Both the position numbers and the translations under genes were made by a program. Positions 1 to 11,959 of a stretch of DNA of 64,000 bases are shown here, piece by piece; within the stretch, counting starts at the first letter, position 1, and each line of letters starts with the position of its first letter. The notes under the pieces were generated by a model that saw only the letters and a program-made list of their open reading frames with translations, ran no database searches and was not told the origin of the DNA. This DNA is from Larix kaempferi (Eukaryota > Streptophyta > Pinopsida > Pinales > Pinaceae), in the NCBI GenBank assembly GCA_027924585.1, contig BSBM01000106.1:37277501-37341500 (forward strand), read 5' to 3'.

Positions 1-720
1 GGCCACTCTTATGGATTCCAACTTGAATCTGTTAGGAGATGACTCATCAGAGTTAGTGGATATAACTCTGTACAGTCAAATTATTGGGTCATTGATGTAT
101 CTAACATATACTAGGTTAGATATATGCTTTGTTGTATCTAGTGGAAACTAGATGTGTTCACCCGATAGTTGCAAAGCATGTGATGAGGTACATAAAGGAT
201 ACGATAGACTTTGATCTATGCTATCTTGGAGATCATGACTTTATATGGCTAATCAGATGCTGGTTGGGAAGAAAGTGTATCAGACAGGAAGAACACATCA
301 AGAGGATGTTATTGTCTGGGATTAACCATGATCTCGTGGTTTAGCTGGAAGCAGTCTAGTGTGGCTCTCAGCACAAGCACAATATATGGCTGCTTGCTCT
401 GCTAGTTGTGAAGAAGCTTGGCTTCAGGATTGGTTTGAATTAGAGATAGAACCAACTGTGATCCTATGTGACAAATAGAGTTGTATGAAGATGACAAAGA
501 ATCTAGTGTTCCATGATAAGTCAAAGAACATAGGGATCTAATAAGATATGATGCAGAAGGAACTAAAGTTTGAATTTGTAACAGGTTACCGATGTACTAA
601 CCAAATCTCTACCTCAAGTGAAGAAGTTACCAACATACTAACCAAGCCTCTGTCTCGAGTGAAATTTGAATACTTTCGAGACAAGCTTGGTGTAGCTCAA
701 AAGGACCCTCCTCGAAAGGG
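1..720 (+). pseudogene. Ty1/copia RT C-terminus and RNase H remnant
   Basis: This is the 3' part of a copia polyprotein. The window opens inside it, so the 5' part lies outside. Around 62-125 the frame reads YSQIIGSLMYLTYTRLDIC, the segment that follows the copia RT palm. Around 160-215 it reads AKHVMRYIKDTIDF. RNase H is recognisable near 370-420 (AQYMAACSASCEEAW). The product would copy element RNA into DNA and degrade the RNA strand in virus-like particles. The frame is broken by several stops and shifts (for example near 150, 344 and 475), so it is dead. The last coding trace (LGVAQKDPPRKG) ends next to a purine tract at 715-724, as in many plant copia elements. Confidence 0.85.
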
Positions 721-724
721 GGAG
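715..724 (+). promoter_or_regulatory. First polypurine tract-like site
   Basis: AAAGGGGGAG lies directly after the end of the copia coding remnant. A polypurine tract primes plus-strand DNA synthesis and normally abuts the 3' LTR. Here the recognisable LTR begins 2.6 kb further on, behind a second tract, so this one is either an internal extra tract or the scar of an older arrangement. Confidence 0.5.
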
Positions 725-837
725 TAGTATAGTCACTGATGATGAGATTGTCTCATCGAACAACAAGGTCGATGATGAGGTAACCTGTTCTCTACACCTA
801 GATACTTAGAAATATTTAGATTTAGGAATCGTATACT

Positions 838-1005
838 TAGAATACTTAGTTTTACTTATACATGCTTTTGATGTTATATGTATTAGTAAGAATACATGCT
901 TTTGATGATAGATGTATTGGTGAGAATACATGCTTTTGATGATAAGATGTATTGGTAAGAATACATACTTTTGATGACACATGTATTGATTAATGTACGT
1001 GTATG
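838..1005. repeat. Minisatellite A, about 36-bp unit
   Basis: About four imperfect copies of a unit containing ATACATGCTTTTGATGA and GATGTATTGGT. Copies differ by single substitutions and small indels. It is the first of four minisatellites between the copia coding end and its 3' LTR. Confidence 0.8.
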
Positions 1006-1085
1006 GTTGAGGATACTTGTACTTGTATTGATGAGAATACATGTGGGGATTGTATCATCCTTGAACACATGTTCTAAAGTGAGCC

Positions 1086-1775
1086 GTAGACGTATGGTCT
1101 CCGAAAATGAAGTCCTTAGTGGACAGGTAGGGATTGTATCATCCCTGGACTTCGGTCCCTGAATAGATCCGTAGACGTATGGTCTCCGAAAATGAAGTCC
1201 TTAGTGGACAGGTAGGGATTGTATCATCCCTGGACTTCGGTCCCTGAATAGATCCGTAGACGTATGGTCTCCGAAAATGAAGTCCTTAGTGGACAGGTAG
1301 GGATTGTATCATCCCTGGACTTCGGTCCCTGAATAGATCCGTAGACGTGAGGTCTCCGAGAATGAAGTCCTTAGTGGACAGTTGAGGGGATTGGATCATC
1401 CCTGGACTTTCAGTCCTAAAGAGAGCCGTAGACGTGAGGTCTCCGAGAATGAAGTCCTTAGTGGACAGTTGAGGGGATTGGATCATCCCTGGACTTTCAG
1501 TCCTAAAGAGAGCCGTAGATGTGAGGTCTCCAAGAATGAAGTCCTTAGTGGACAGTTGAGGGGATTGGATCATCCCTGGACTTTCAGTCCTAAAGAGAGC
1601 CGTAGATGTGAGGTCTCCGAGAATGAAGTCCTTAGTGGACAGTTGAGGGGTTTGGATCATCCCTGGACTTTCAGTCCTAAAGAGAGCCGTAGACGTGAGG
1701 TCTCCGAGAATGAAGTCCTTAGTGGACAGTTGAGGGGATTGGATCATCCCTGGACTTTCAGTCCTAAAGAGAGCC
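1086..1775. repeat. Minisatellite B1, 85/87-bp units
   Basis: The string GTAGACGT recurs at 1086, 1171, 1256, 1341, 1428, 1515, 1602, 1689 and 1776. This gives three 85-bp units and then five 87-bp units. Each unit carries GGTCTCCGA, a GAAGTCCTTAGTGGACA segment and ATCATCCCTGGACTT. The change from 85 to 87 bp coincides with a change of sequence variant (TAGGGATTGTATC to GAGGGGATTGGATC), so each block spread as a block. Confidence 0.92.
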
Positions 1776-2263
1776 GTAGACGTATGGTCTCTGAAAAGTG
1801 GGGATTGTATCATCCCCGGACTTAGGTCCCTGAATTGATCCGTAGACGTGAGGTCTCCGAGAAGTGGGGATTGTATCATCCCCGGACTTAGGTCCCTGAA
1901 TTGATCCGTAGACGTGAGGTCTCCGAGAAGTGGGGATTGTATCATCCTCGGACTTAGGTCCCTGAATTGATCCGTAGACGTGAGGTCTCCGAGAAGTGGG
2001 GATTGTATCATCCCCGGACTGTGGTCCCTGAATTGATCCGTAGACGTGAGGTCTCCGAGAAGTGGGGATTGTATCATCCCCGGACTTAGGTCCCTGAATT
2101 GATCCGTAGACGTGAGGTCTCCGAGAAGTGGGGATTGTATCATCCCTGGACTGCGGTCCCTGAATTGATCCGTAGACGTATGGTCTCCGAGAAGTGGGGA
2201 TTGTATCATCCCCGGACTTCGGTCCCTGAATTGATCCGTAGACGTATGGTCTCCGAGAAAGTG
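1776..2263. repeat. Minisatellite B2, 66-bp unit
   Basis: GTAGACGT recurs exactly every 66 bp at 1776, 1842, 1908, 1974, 2040, 2106, 2172 and 2238. The unit is a shortened form of B1 lacking the GAAGTCCTTAGTGGACA segment. Because 87 and 66 are multiples of three, a 307-codon minus-strand reading frame stays open across much of B1 and B2. It is low complexity and I do not call it a gene. Confidence 0.92.
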
Positions 2264-2640
2264 ATTTTTGATGTGGTTACTTGTATCGGTAGGATACTTG
2301 TATTGATGATGTGGTTACCTGTATCGGTAGGATACTTGTATTGATGATGTGGTTACTTGTATCGATAGGATACTTGTTTTGATGATGTGGTTACTTGTAT
2401 CGGTAGGATACTTGTATTGATGATGTGGTTACTTGTATCGGTAGGATACTAGTATTGATGACGTGGTTACTTGTATCGGTATGGATACTTGTATTGATGA
2501 TGTGGTTACTTGTATCGGTAGGATACATGTATTGATGACATGATTACTTGTATCAGTATGGATACTTGTATTGATGATATGTATACTTGTATTGGCATGA
2601 ATACTTGTACTAATGATGTGGATACTTGTATGATTATGGA
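2264..2640. repeat. Minisatellite C, 38-bp unit
   Basis: GTGGTTAC recurs at 2273, 2311 and 2349 and onward. The 38-bp unit contains TTGTATCGGTAGGATAC and TTGATGAT. About nine copies become more divergent toward 2640. Confidence 0.9.
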
Positions 2641-3140
2641 TACCTGTGTTGATGACGATGCTGACGATCGTGTAATGACGATACTGATGATCGTGTGATG
2701 ACGATGTTGATGATCGTGTGATGACGATGCTGATGATCCTGTGATGACGATGCTGATGATCGTGTGATGACGATGCTGATGATTGTGAGATGACGATGCT
2801 GATGATCGGTTGATGACGATGCTGACGATCGTGTAATGACGATACTGATGATCGTGTGATGATGATGCTGATGATCGTGTGATGACGATGCTGATGATCG
2901 TGAGATGATGATGCTGATGATCGTGTGATGACGATGCTGATGATCGTGTGATGACGATGCTGATGATCGTGAGATGACGATGCTGATGATCGTGTGATGA
3001 CGATGCTGATGATCGTGAGATGACGATGCTGATGATCGTGTGATGACGATGCTGATGATCGTGTGATGACGATGCTGATGATCATGTGATGACGATGCTA
3101 ATGATCGTGAGATGACGATACTGATGATCGTGAGGATCCA
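2641..3140. repeat. Minisatellite D, 23-bp unit
   Basis: About twenty copies of GATGACGATGCTGATGATCG plus three bases (GTG followed by T or A). Three 23-bp units make 69 bp, so a minus-strand frame stays open for about 218 codons as a 23-residue repeat. This follows from the arithmetic and is not evidence of a protein. Confidence 0.93.
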
Positions 3141-3344
3141 GATGTTGATGTTGTTGTATTTGTTTGAGTGCTGCAGAAGATAAAGACTCAGTACTGAAGA
3201 TGTTGATGTTCCAGTATTGAAGATGTTCCAGTAACTGCTTGAGTTACTGATGATGTTGAGAAAGCTTCCAATGATTTATAGATGTATCATGTATGATGTT
3301 GATGACTCCTTGCTCGTGCAGATACTGTTATAATATCCTTCTCG
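3141..3344 (+). other. Copia 3' untranslated tail before the LTR
   Basis: GATGTTGATGTT-rich sequence links minisatellite D to the polypurine tract. It holds no long ORF. Confidence 0.5.
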
Positions 3345-3908
3345 TTAAGGGGGAGTGTTGAAATATTGTAACTTCAAAGAATATTATATTTGTATATTAT
3401 TTATTCCGGAGATGTTCCATACCTCCGATGTGATTATACTATAAATCCGGAGATGTTTATTCCTCCGAGTTGGGTGTGGTAATTAGGGTTATTAGACCCA
3501 CCATGTGGGGGTCGGCCCAGTCAGTTATAATGGGGTATTTAACCTAATGGTTAAATACGAGCCTACATGTACTTGTGTAAAATACATATCAGAGTAGTGT
3601 ATAAATAGAGGAGGTGTGTTCCTCATTTGATACACTCACTCACTTGAGGATAGCGCACTTGTGGAGGAGAGGTCTGCTATTGTGGAGGAGGAGATCATGT
3701 CTCAGGGTTTCATCTTTGTATATTGCTGGTCATCTATATTGAGGAAGCTTTGCTGGGTTTTCTACCCCATGAGGGTTTCCCAGGATAAATCTTTGTCTCT
3801 TGTGTGTATGCTGTGCTTGTTGTTTCTTCAGTGATCCTGTATATGCTATTATTGTGAAACGGAATGTAATGCTGCTATTTTCTGTCTTAGCATATTGAAT
3901 TTTAACAC
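3345..3908 (+). mobile_element. Polypurine tract and 3' LTR of the copia element
   Basis: TTAAGGGGGAG ends at 3355 and is followed by an LTR running from TGTTGAAATATTG (3356) to TTTTAACA (3908), 553 bp. The ends are inverted (TGTTGAAA and TTTTAACA), as expected. A TATA motif lies near 3600. Its 5' partner would lie left of the window, so no target duplication can be tested. The base run after 3908 (CCCAG) does not match the bases before 3356, which argues against a solo LTR. Confidence 0.82.
3600..3608 (+). promoter_or_regulatory. TATA box of the copia LTR
   Basis: TATAAATAG lies 245 bp into the LTR, followed after about 30 bp by a CACTCACTCAC stretch that could hold the start site. It is a classic pol II core promoter arrangement. 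Confidence 0.6.
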
Positions 3909-6825
3909 CCAGTGACTCTAACGATTGCTTTTCTCCTTGACGGTTGAATTCCTTGCCCCGACGGATAATTTTTCCTTCATGTTGGCCTCACGGTTTTGCT
4001 GACCCTTCTTTATTGTTGGTGATCCCTGCTTATCCCGTTCGAACTCCACCTATTCGGTCGACCTGAATTCCACGTGATCACCATGTTGGTGGACATTTTT
4101 TCCCAAGGTGAGTTTTGTTACTCAAATTTGCGGCATTTTTGTCGTGGTCACCAATTCGTCGTTGGGTCCACGTCCATTGGTGGATTTGTCCTCGCCTCCC
4201 ATGCTGTTGGCCTTTTTGGCTCCTGCGTGAACTAAACTTGCTGCTTTCAGCAACCCAGTCTTCGACGTCAAGTTCACGACGATGCTTCCATCGATTTGCT
4301 CTATCGTGTCCCTATAGTTGGTCTAGTTGATTTTTGTTATCTACTGGCGGCTCCAACAGTCTCTGCCATATCCTAGCACTCAACCTTGGTGACGAAGCTC
4401 TGCTTGGATACCGCGGGTTCACATCTTAGCCGGTGGCTCAATCATGCTTGCGTCCTGACTTGTCTGCCTTGTCCATGGCTTGTGTGTCTCAACTTTTACA
4501 GCCCTTCAGATCCTTGCGGATCCACACACCACTACTCCATTTGACTGTGTAGCTCAAATCGATCAACTGCACTGCCTACGGCCTCCCGATGGCTCCAAGT
4601 TTTTTCAGTGGCCCAATCTCTGGTCCTTATCCACTCACGATCTTCCTGCTTGATTTGCACCTTCTCCACTTTCTACCGGCCGACCCGAGCATGAGTCTAC
4701 CCAGTCCCGTGCATCTTACGTGCCACATTCTGCTGCCATTGCATGCTACATCTTCAACAACTAGCCTCTGCCAACTAATCTACACCAGTAGCTATAACAC
4801 GATTTCCCGGTGCCGCCATTTCTCCCTCCTATGGATTCTTGAGTAGATGACTGCCACACGACAACCCTCTTTTTTTTTTTTTTACTTATTGTAAATCTTG
4901 TCTCGTTAATCATGTTAGCTTTCAAACCATAAACCAAACCTGATTTCAGTCTTTAGATAAATATTTTGTACCTAGATTTTACACAATAAACTTTTGCAGA
5001 TCTGAAAATTAACAAGCTGAAATACATTCATTTATAGTAATCTAAGATCTGATTACTATTTTTTCTCTGATTTATAGACATATTTATAATGTATAATTTA
5101 TTAATCATTGAATTAGAAATAGAAAAAAACCCTGATCCTAACTAGAAGATGCACAACAGAGTAATAAACCATTCATAGTTTACAAGTCATTTACCTTGGA
5201 AACCCCAAACCCCTTTGGAAAACCAACAATTAGTTGTCTTTCTATTATGATTTCTCAGATCTATTTCAACTTTACAGTCTTCCATATATAACACACTATA
5301 TCTCAATGAGGACACCTTAGATTCTTGTCAAAATTGTCCTAGTAGGTTGCTAACATCTAAGCACTACCAAAATAGTGGTACGCTTAGATCTATGTGGCTA
5401 CACAATAGTCTATACTTATCCGCATCGTTCTGTATTGAATGATCTACAGCGACACTAAACCCTCTCAAGATCATGTTCCAAGCAGAAAAACACTGCCTCC
5501 TTCCTTACACTGCCAGGTAGACTCAAAACCCTTACTGTAGACTCTTGCTCAAATCCTTAATCATCATCAGACAACTCTTTAAGAGACTCCCTCTCTTAGA
5601 TATGATTAACACTGACCTCATTGATCATACAACCGATAGATATCACACACTCTTGATCTCTCACTTGTAGTGTCTTACTAACTCTCCAATAGACTCTTTT
5701 ATAACACTCAATTTATGCAAATACCATGGTCTCAATACCATGGGACCTCTAATACCATGGGCTAATACTACCACCCAATATAATTGACCTTTTACATAAA
5801 ATAGTATAAAATACATTTTTTCTAGAGTCACTTTTTCAGATGACTTCTACATCCTAGAACCTTAGCCAACGTATAAGTACCTATCCAAGCTACAAAAAAT
5901 AAGACTCCCTCTTAGTGAGGAAGGTACTTCTGGAAGAACCCCCTCCTAGATTTGCTACTGCTATAGCTACTCCCTCTGAACTGTAAGATCCTCTTACTAC
6001 ATTTAATGTACTCTGACCTGATGACCTGTTCTCCTCATCCATCAATGTATTCTCATACCAACTCTTGGTATTGACATAACTGGACAAGACCTCATGCCCA
6101 CTACACTCTGTCTTTGATATCGATCCACGATCCAACATCCCCTTACAGCCATATGTATGTCTTGTCAAAAATATGTACAATCTACCCTCCAATAACTACT
6201 CATTTAGTCATCAACCTTATGTCATATTTGTTTGTGCTAGCCAATGATCACCAAGGTGAACATGTGTCAGAGGTACTTGAAGCCTTTCAAGGCTAGGGCC
6301 TTACATCCTCTTCAATTAAAATTCATGGTTTCCCTTAACAAGAAATTTTTGTCCTTTAAGTATGTTGTTCATACTAGTGTATCGATTTTTGGTTGGCTTC
6401 TTCAACCTGTCCACATTATTGCCATTTCTATAATACTTGTGCAATTTCTCATTATTCAATTATACCTTTGAACATAAAAAATTTGTCCAACTCTATCAAC
6501 AATGTCTCTTGGATGCCATTTCGGTGGTTGCTTCCTCTTGCTGTGATCATGACCTACTACTATGACAATTGCCTTCTACTATTGCAACATGTTAAATTCT
6601 ACTAAGAAAGTTGTAAAAATGTCCTAGCGTTGTATTGCCTAGACCTATTGTTGCTTTAGTGCTTAGCCAATTTTCCCATTTATTTGTGCATTGTTGATTT
6701 GAATCTTTTGAACTAGTTGGGTGATCAATCCATCTATTGTGTCCATCTCATAAGAATGAACATCCTCATGTCAAAATCAATCTTTTCCTTTTGCACTTTA
6801 GTCATACTTTATAACTCCCCTACAT
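3909..6825. other. Unassigned region between LTR and MITE
   Basis: From 3909 to about 4860 the DNA is comparatively C-rich with only short ORFs. A run of T follows at 4869-4882. From 4885 to 5880 it is AT-rich. The stretch 5720-5770 repeats AATACCATGG in a manner loosely like the LTR of the young gypsy element (near 47.27 kb). A minus-strand ORF at 5890-6192 has a Ser/Gly-rich tail that could be a worn gag fragment. I recognise no gene. Confidence 0.4.
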
Positions 6826-7276
6826 TAGAGGAATTTTGAGGTAAAAAATGGGTCTCAAAACAAAAAATGTACTATCAAAATCAAATTTATAAGAACCAAT
6901 AGGGTTCAAGATGATGATGTCGACCACATAGGTAAATAGTTTTGGAGAAAAAGGTAAAAAAACTACTTTTTCTAGCGTATTTTCAACTTAATTCCTTTGT
7001 AGGTTTACTCGAATTGAGTGTGAGAACTTGTTGGATGCATAGTTATTTTCAACTTACCTCCATGTAGGTTTATTCTAATTTCAAGTGTGAGTATTTGTTG
7101 GATGAAAAATTAAATTATGCATCCAATGAGTGCCCACCGTCTCACAATTTGAGCAAACCTACAAGCATATAAGTAGAAAATACTATTAAAAAATAATATT
7201 TTTTCCTTAAAAAATTTATAGTTCTTGTTTTATTATTTTCCTTTGAAGGCCCATTTTATACCTCAAAATTGCTCTA
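6826..7276. mobile_element. MITE with long terminal inverted repeats
   Basis: The left end reads TA-GAGGAATTTTGAGGTA and the right end is its near complement, CCTCAAAATTGCTC-TA. Similarity continues inward (AAAATGGG against CCCATTTT). A second inverted pair lies deeper: TGTAGGTTTACTCGAATTG near 7000 against CAATTTGAGCAAACCTACA near 7147-7170. The whole 450 bp would fold into a hairpin. The TA flanks suggest a Tc1/mariner-type target, but the superfamily is an inference. No transposase is encoded. Confidence 0.75.
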
Positions 7277-7385
7277 ATATAACCAAGGCAAAGTCATCAC
7301 CCTCACATTAAGATGGTCAAAATACTCATTGCAACTCAATGTAATTTTTTGAGGCATATTTTGAAGGTGCTCTAGACTCGATTAC

Positions 7386-7853
7386 TTGCTCCTAGGTAGT
7401 GAGACACCTTGTAGTTGTGATGTTATCCATGTGAATTATATGACAAGTGGTTTTCAATTCCACTTCCAACCATCCCTGGATGTGAGATATTTTCTAGTTC
7501 ATATGGAGTGTGAGGAGACAACCACAGAGGCCACCTCCTCCCACCACGTGGAATCCGCTCAAACTCCACACCATGCACATTAAACGGGCCTCACCCTCGA
7601 TGTGAGCAGCCTTAATGCCAATCATTCAATCCCTTAATAGAGATGGATTATGTACCAGTGTTATCATTCCTCCTCCGCGCAAACTAATGGCCTCCGCAGA
7701 TGCTGAATTAAAGCCTCTTGGCAGGAATTATTTCCATACCCGAATTCTGAACAGCTGGAAGACTGATGAGGTTCATTATTTGCATTTGGACGGTCGCTTC
7801 TTGTTTGCATGGGCTTGGCTCACTAGCCTGAGCACTTGGATTTTTAATGGTTT
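7386..7853 (+). other. Unrecognised short ORFs left of the solo LTR
   Basis: Two open stretches (65 codons from 7386, about 80 from 7615) lie before the solo LTR. The second reads PLGRNYFHTRILNSWKTDE and is cut by the LTR insertion at 7854. It matches no family I know. It could be a worn exon or chance. The sequence after the LTR (9306-9480) contains a TTTTTGCAG acceptor-like site and a short Gly-rich frame. Confidence 0.2.
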
Positions 7854-9300
7854 TGTAATACCCCCAATTCGACCCTTAGGATATGTTAGCCTTTAATGTA
7901 AATAATGTGTACATGTGATGTATGTTTTCCTAGCGAGGAGCTCAAGGCCAAGGCCCCGCTAGTGAAAGCCCGAATTTTATTTAAGGGCAAGTATTTGATA
8001 TTTTGATACCATGTGCTCTTGAGCCATGGAAATTGTAATATGATGTAAATAAACATCATGCAATATACCATACCAAAAAAACTGGCTACGGAGTCAACGA
8101 ATGAGAAGGGGCCACGTGTATCCACTAGGGAGTGGTGAGGGGGCTATGGGATTGAACCATAGGCTGCCATATGTCATTATGAGAACCCATTTGACCTTTT
8201 TAGATGACATTTATTCCTGTCGTAAGAGTCGTTGAAGAATTAAGTCAATGACTTTGATGGAGTATGGGCAGCCCTGAAATTCGTATGGGAAGGTATGGGC
8301 TCTTTTGACTTGTCCCACAAGTCACTCTACATCTTGCGGGTTGCTCCATCCTTATCCCCATTCCATTGTGGAAGTATGGGACATCTTTCTCCACCCAAAA
8401 ACGAGCTCCCAACAGTGAGAAAACCGAAAATCGCGACTGTGAGAGAACCCACGTTTTGGGAAGCCAAAAACGTCCCGATTTGGTATTGGACAGTGAAATC
8501 CAATGGAGGATCCATTGGTAGGAACCTTGGGGCGAATTTGGGAGCAATAGCTACCCCAAAAGCCATGGGAAAACTCAGTTTTAATGGCCCAGAAAATCAA
8601 TGACGGATTTGGGTTGTTTGTGACAGATTTGTGAGAAATCCGATTGTGGATGTATGAATAGAGGATGGGATTGCTGAGTCTAGCTTGAAGGGTATGTGGC
8701 TCTGGGATTGAGCTTAGTGGACTAGCATCCTCCTCCATTTCCCATTGCATGCTTGAGAAACCCAACCGTGTGTTGGCTTAGCATGGCTGTTTGAGTGAAA
8801 CCCTGACTGTGAGTGAGCCATCTAGTTCCTCCTTAGTGGATACACAGCCCAGCTCGGGGGTGATCTCTCAGCTGAAAGAATACAGGCTGGACAGAGATCT
8901 ATGGTTGGGTGGAACGTTTCTCTCACGTAGCCAGTCATTGGAGATTGCGTTGCAAGATAAGTGCTCTTGTGAATTTAATTTATATATATATCTGTGTTCT
9001 GCAATGTGTTAAATCTGAATGTTATTTATTCATGAGATTGATATTGTAATGAAGTAATGAAGTCCGTGCATAGCATAAGAATGGGATTGAATCCCTGCAT
9101 GTGGAATCATCTTATGTTTATGCTTATGTGTGTTGATATGTTTAAATTCCGCTGTGTTCTATTGAAGTTCGAATCTGCACATAGAAGTTTTAATTCTTAT
9201 GTATTTTATGAGCAAAAAATATTGGGGCTAAGTTTACAAAAGCCCGGTATGTTGTTAATGTTTCCTTCCCTGTATTTAATAAGGAGAAGGGGACATTACA
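7854..9300 (+). mobile_element. Solo LTR (TGTAAT family), 1447 bp
   Basis: It runs from TGTAATACCCCC to GGGGACATTACA. The bases GGTTT lie immediately before (7849-7853) and after (9301-9305), a perfect 5-bp target duplication. No primer site follows, so this is a single LTR left by LTR-LTR recombination. It shares the motif GAGCTCAAGGCCAAGGCCCC with the LTR starting at 63841 and, in reverse, with the LTRs of the element at 34.8-43.7 kb. ORFs inside it, on both strands, are parts of the LTR. Confidence 0.9.
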
Positions 9301-9305
9301 GGTTT

Positions 9306-11939
9306 TAGTGCACTTGATATTCTCTCTACACCTCCTTGGATTCTTTTTGCAGAATACATGGCTTCTTGGTTTCTTGTTCAGTTAAGGAACATGCTTCAGG
9401 AGCTTCGTGCATCTCCTCATTGAGGAAGTGGTGGCCATGGTAACTTGGGAAATCGTGGTCGAGGAGAGGCCAATGCCAATGTGTAATGTCCCTAAAAAAT
9501 ACACCCTAAAAAAATTCTTAAGGGTCTTTGTATTGTAGTAAAACACATGATTATGTAAATTAACTTCAACATTGAGAAATTGTTTGATATTCTTCTTGTA
9601 TGCTAAACTTGCATATCTTCCTTGTTTCTTAGTAGACAATACAAGGATTGAAATATCGTTAATTACTCAACTTGCATCCTTTACTCAAAGCATGGTTGAT
9701 TGACCTATCTAAAAAATCCTTTATACATCATGCATACATTAATATAACTAATCAAATCATACTTTTGAATGTAACCTTTGCAATCTACTTGGTTGAACTT
9801 ACCAATTTACAATCCTTTAACATGTCATAACATATAAGTTACATGGCATTCCCATAATCATTTGATCTCATAATCATACTCCTATAAAATATAACTATTA
9901 CTTCTTTTCTAATAAATATGCATCATATTATTTAATCAATCAAATATATTAACACCATAAATGAGTATGCGTTATGCAATACTCCTTGATATAAACATGC
10001 CTCTCATTTTTTGATATAATTCTACACACATCTATATATAACCTTTTAATACCATATCCAAATCCCATATACATTTATTAACTACATTTGATCCTTTTTA
10101 AAATGTAATTACCATATAGAGATGGGTAACTCTCCTAAATGAATCCTTTTTAAATATATAAATACTACCATACTTTTCCAAAAGGTCTCATCATTGGAAG
10201 AATTGCGTTCTTAGTTTTCATGTTTAATTTAGAAGGAACTAAATTAGAAATTATTTTACAATATACAGAGAAGAGAGTGTCAAACTGTCATCACGATAAT
10301 ACACTGATACAACTTATAGTTCAGTCGAAAATGCCACACCCCTCGGTTCCACAACCAGTTGTCAAATAGATCGATACCTCAAAACGAAAATAGACCCGAG
10401 AAGAGGTAGGAAGACGAGCCATCATGGCACAGTTACCTTTGCCATTAAGCAGACAGACATACGCCTTCAGAGGAAACTCAATTTTGATTGCAGATTTGGG
10501 TGGGGAGGAAACAAAAACGTGAAGATCCCCAAATATTCTGGGAAATCAATATAGAGGCTATGTACAACTCGAGTTTAAGAGGTAGGTAAGATAATGCAGA
10601 TTTTCCAACAACTAAGAAGTGGACTGTCTGCAGACTGCGAGTGAAAGATCAATTCACAGAGCTGACATGTATGGAAACATTACATCACCATTTAAAACAA
10701 AGTTGGCGCACCAAACAACAAACATGGTCCAACAAGCAGTCAACGCGTAGTCAAACAAAAAGATAAACAACGCAACATGCGTGAAGAGTTGGCATGTTTA
10801 ACCAGAAGAACTGCTAAGTATGGCAGCACTGACATTCATATTTTATACAGAATACCCACGGGCCACATAGAGAGTGTCTGACTTCCATGTAAATAGATTT
10901 AATAAGAAGAACACAGGTTTAGAGATTGATCTCAACTCGTTGTTGAGTTCTTTAACACACAAGGAATTAATATGAGATAAGCGACTGACAGGGGATCAAT
11001 CTCTATCATAGAGAGTCAAGCCCTAAAATCTAGCTCTGTAATACAATATAATATCACAGAAAATCGATTTCTATTACAAAGCATCGTTTTCTAACATTAA
11101 CGTGGTATTTGTTTAATAAAATTCATAGAATCGATTTCAATCCATAGAGAAACAACCTCTTAAAAATTAACCCTATATTCCTGTTATAAAACCACAGTTT
11201 TGTAATATGTATTACAGAGGTTTTAAAGGCCATAGTTTGTTTGAATTAATACACGCCACCCTACCATAATACATTCTAAGAGAGTCTGCGATCCACCAAA
11301 CTTAAGGTTGGTAAATTTTAAACACATATCACAAACTCTCAAAATGAACAATCTTAAACTCATCTCTGCATTATTGGATAGACAGTTTTTCAGTTTAAGG
11401 TTTGATCGATTTCCATTCTACTACAACTAGATTTTATGCCTATCCTGATAAATAAAAATAACGGCTACCATATTTGTTTATTTTGTTTAATACAGAGAAT
11501 AACTTAGAGGTAATATCATCCTTTGTAAACAAAGGTTCGGCGAAACTGTCAATCCATAAGTCTCACATTTATACTTATTGTATCCCCTTTTAGCGACACC
11601 TAAAACACCCAATTCACAGAATAACAAGAGAAATTGAAGCAAAGCTTCAAGTCCTTGCCAAGTCATTATAATCATAAACAATTTAATAGTATGTGATGAT
11701 GTAATCTGAAAATGTTGTAGGCCAAGATTTGCGATTTCAAGATTTCAATATTATTCATCGCATGAAGTTTGCAATTTAAAAATATAAATATTATTATGTA
11801 GTAAGAGTATACTCTGGAAATGGAGATGATTTTTAATATTGAGTAAATTTGCAGGTGCAAGTGAATCATTGCCCAACAAGAAATTCTAACGTCCTTCAAG
11901 GAAGGTGAAAGCAATCAATCACCATATAATAAAACGTCA
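9306..11939. other. AT-rich unassigned DNA
   Basis: After a short Gly-rich frame (about 9360-9480, possibly worn gag) the region is AT-rich without long ORFs. The stretch 10300-10800 is less AT-rich but also has no coding signal. At 9482 a sequence starts TGTAATGTCCC like an LTR, but I found no convincing end with a target duplication. Confidence 0.4.
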
Positions 11940-11959
11940 ATTTCAATAAATTTGGACAT

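Noticed and set aside
1286-2209. 307-codon minus-strand ORF
   Set aside because: It exists only because the 87- and 66-bp repeat units are multiples of three; composition follows the array and no domain is present.
2429-3085. 218-codon minus-strand ORF
   Set aside because: Three 23-bp units make a multiple of three; it is a translation of minisatellite D.
4115-4846. Short plus-strand ORFs in C-rich DNA
   Set aside because: Irregular composition and no recognisable motif; probably chance frames in less AT-rich DNA.
8245-8765. Overlapping ORFs of 79-137 codons
   Set aside because: They lie inside the solo LTR on both strands and have no domain.
9482-10684. LTR from TGTAATGTCCC to ACATTACA
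   Set aside because: Termini are inverted repeats, but the flanking five bases (CAATG and TCACC) do not match and the inner part shows no partner in the window.
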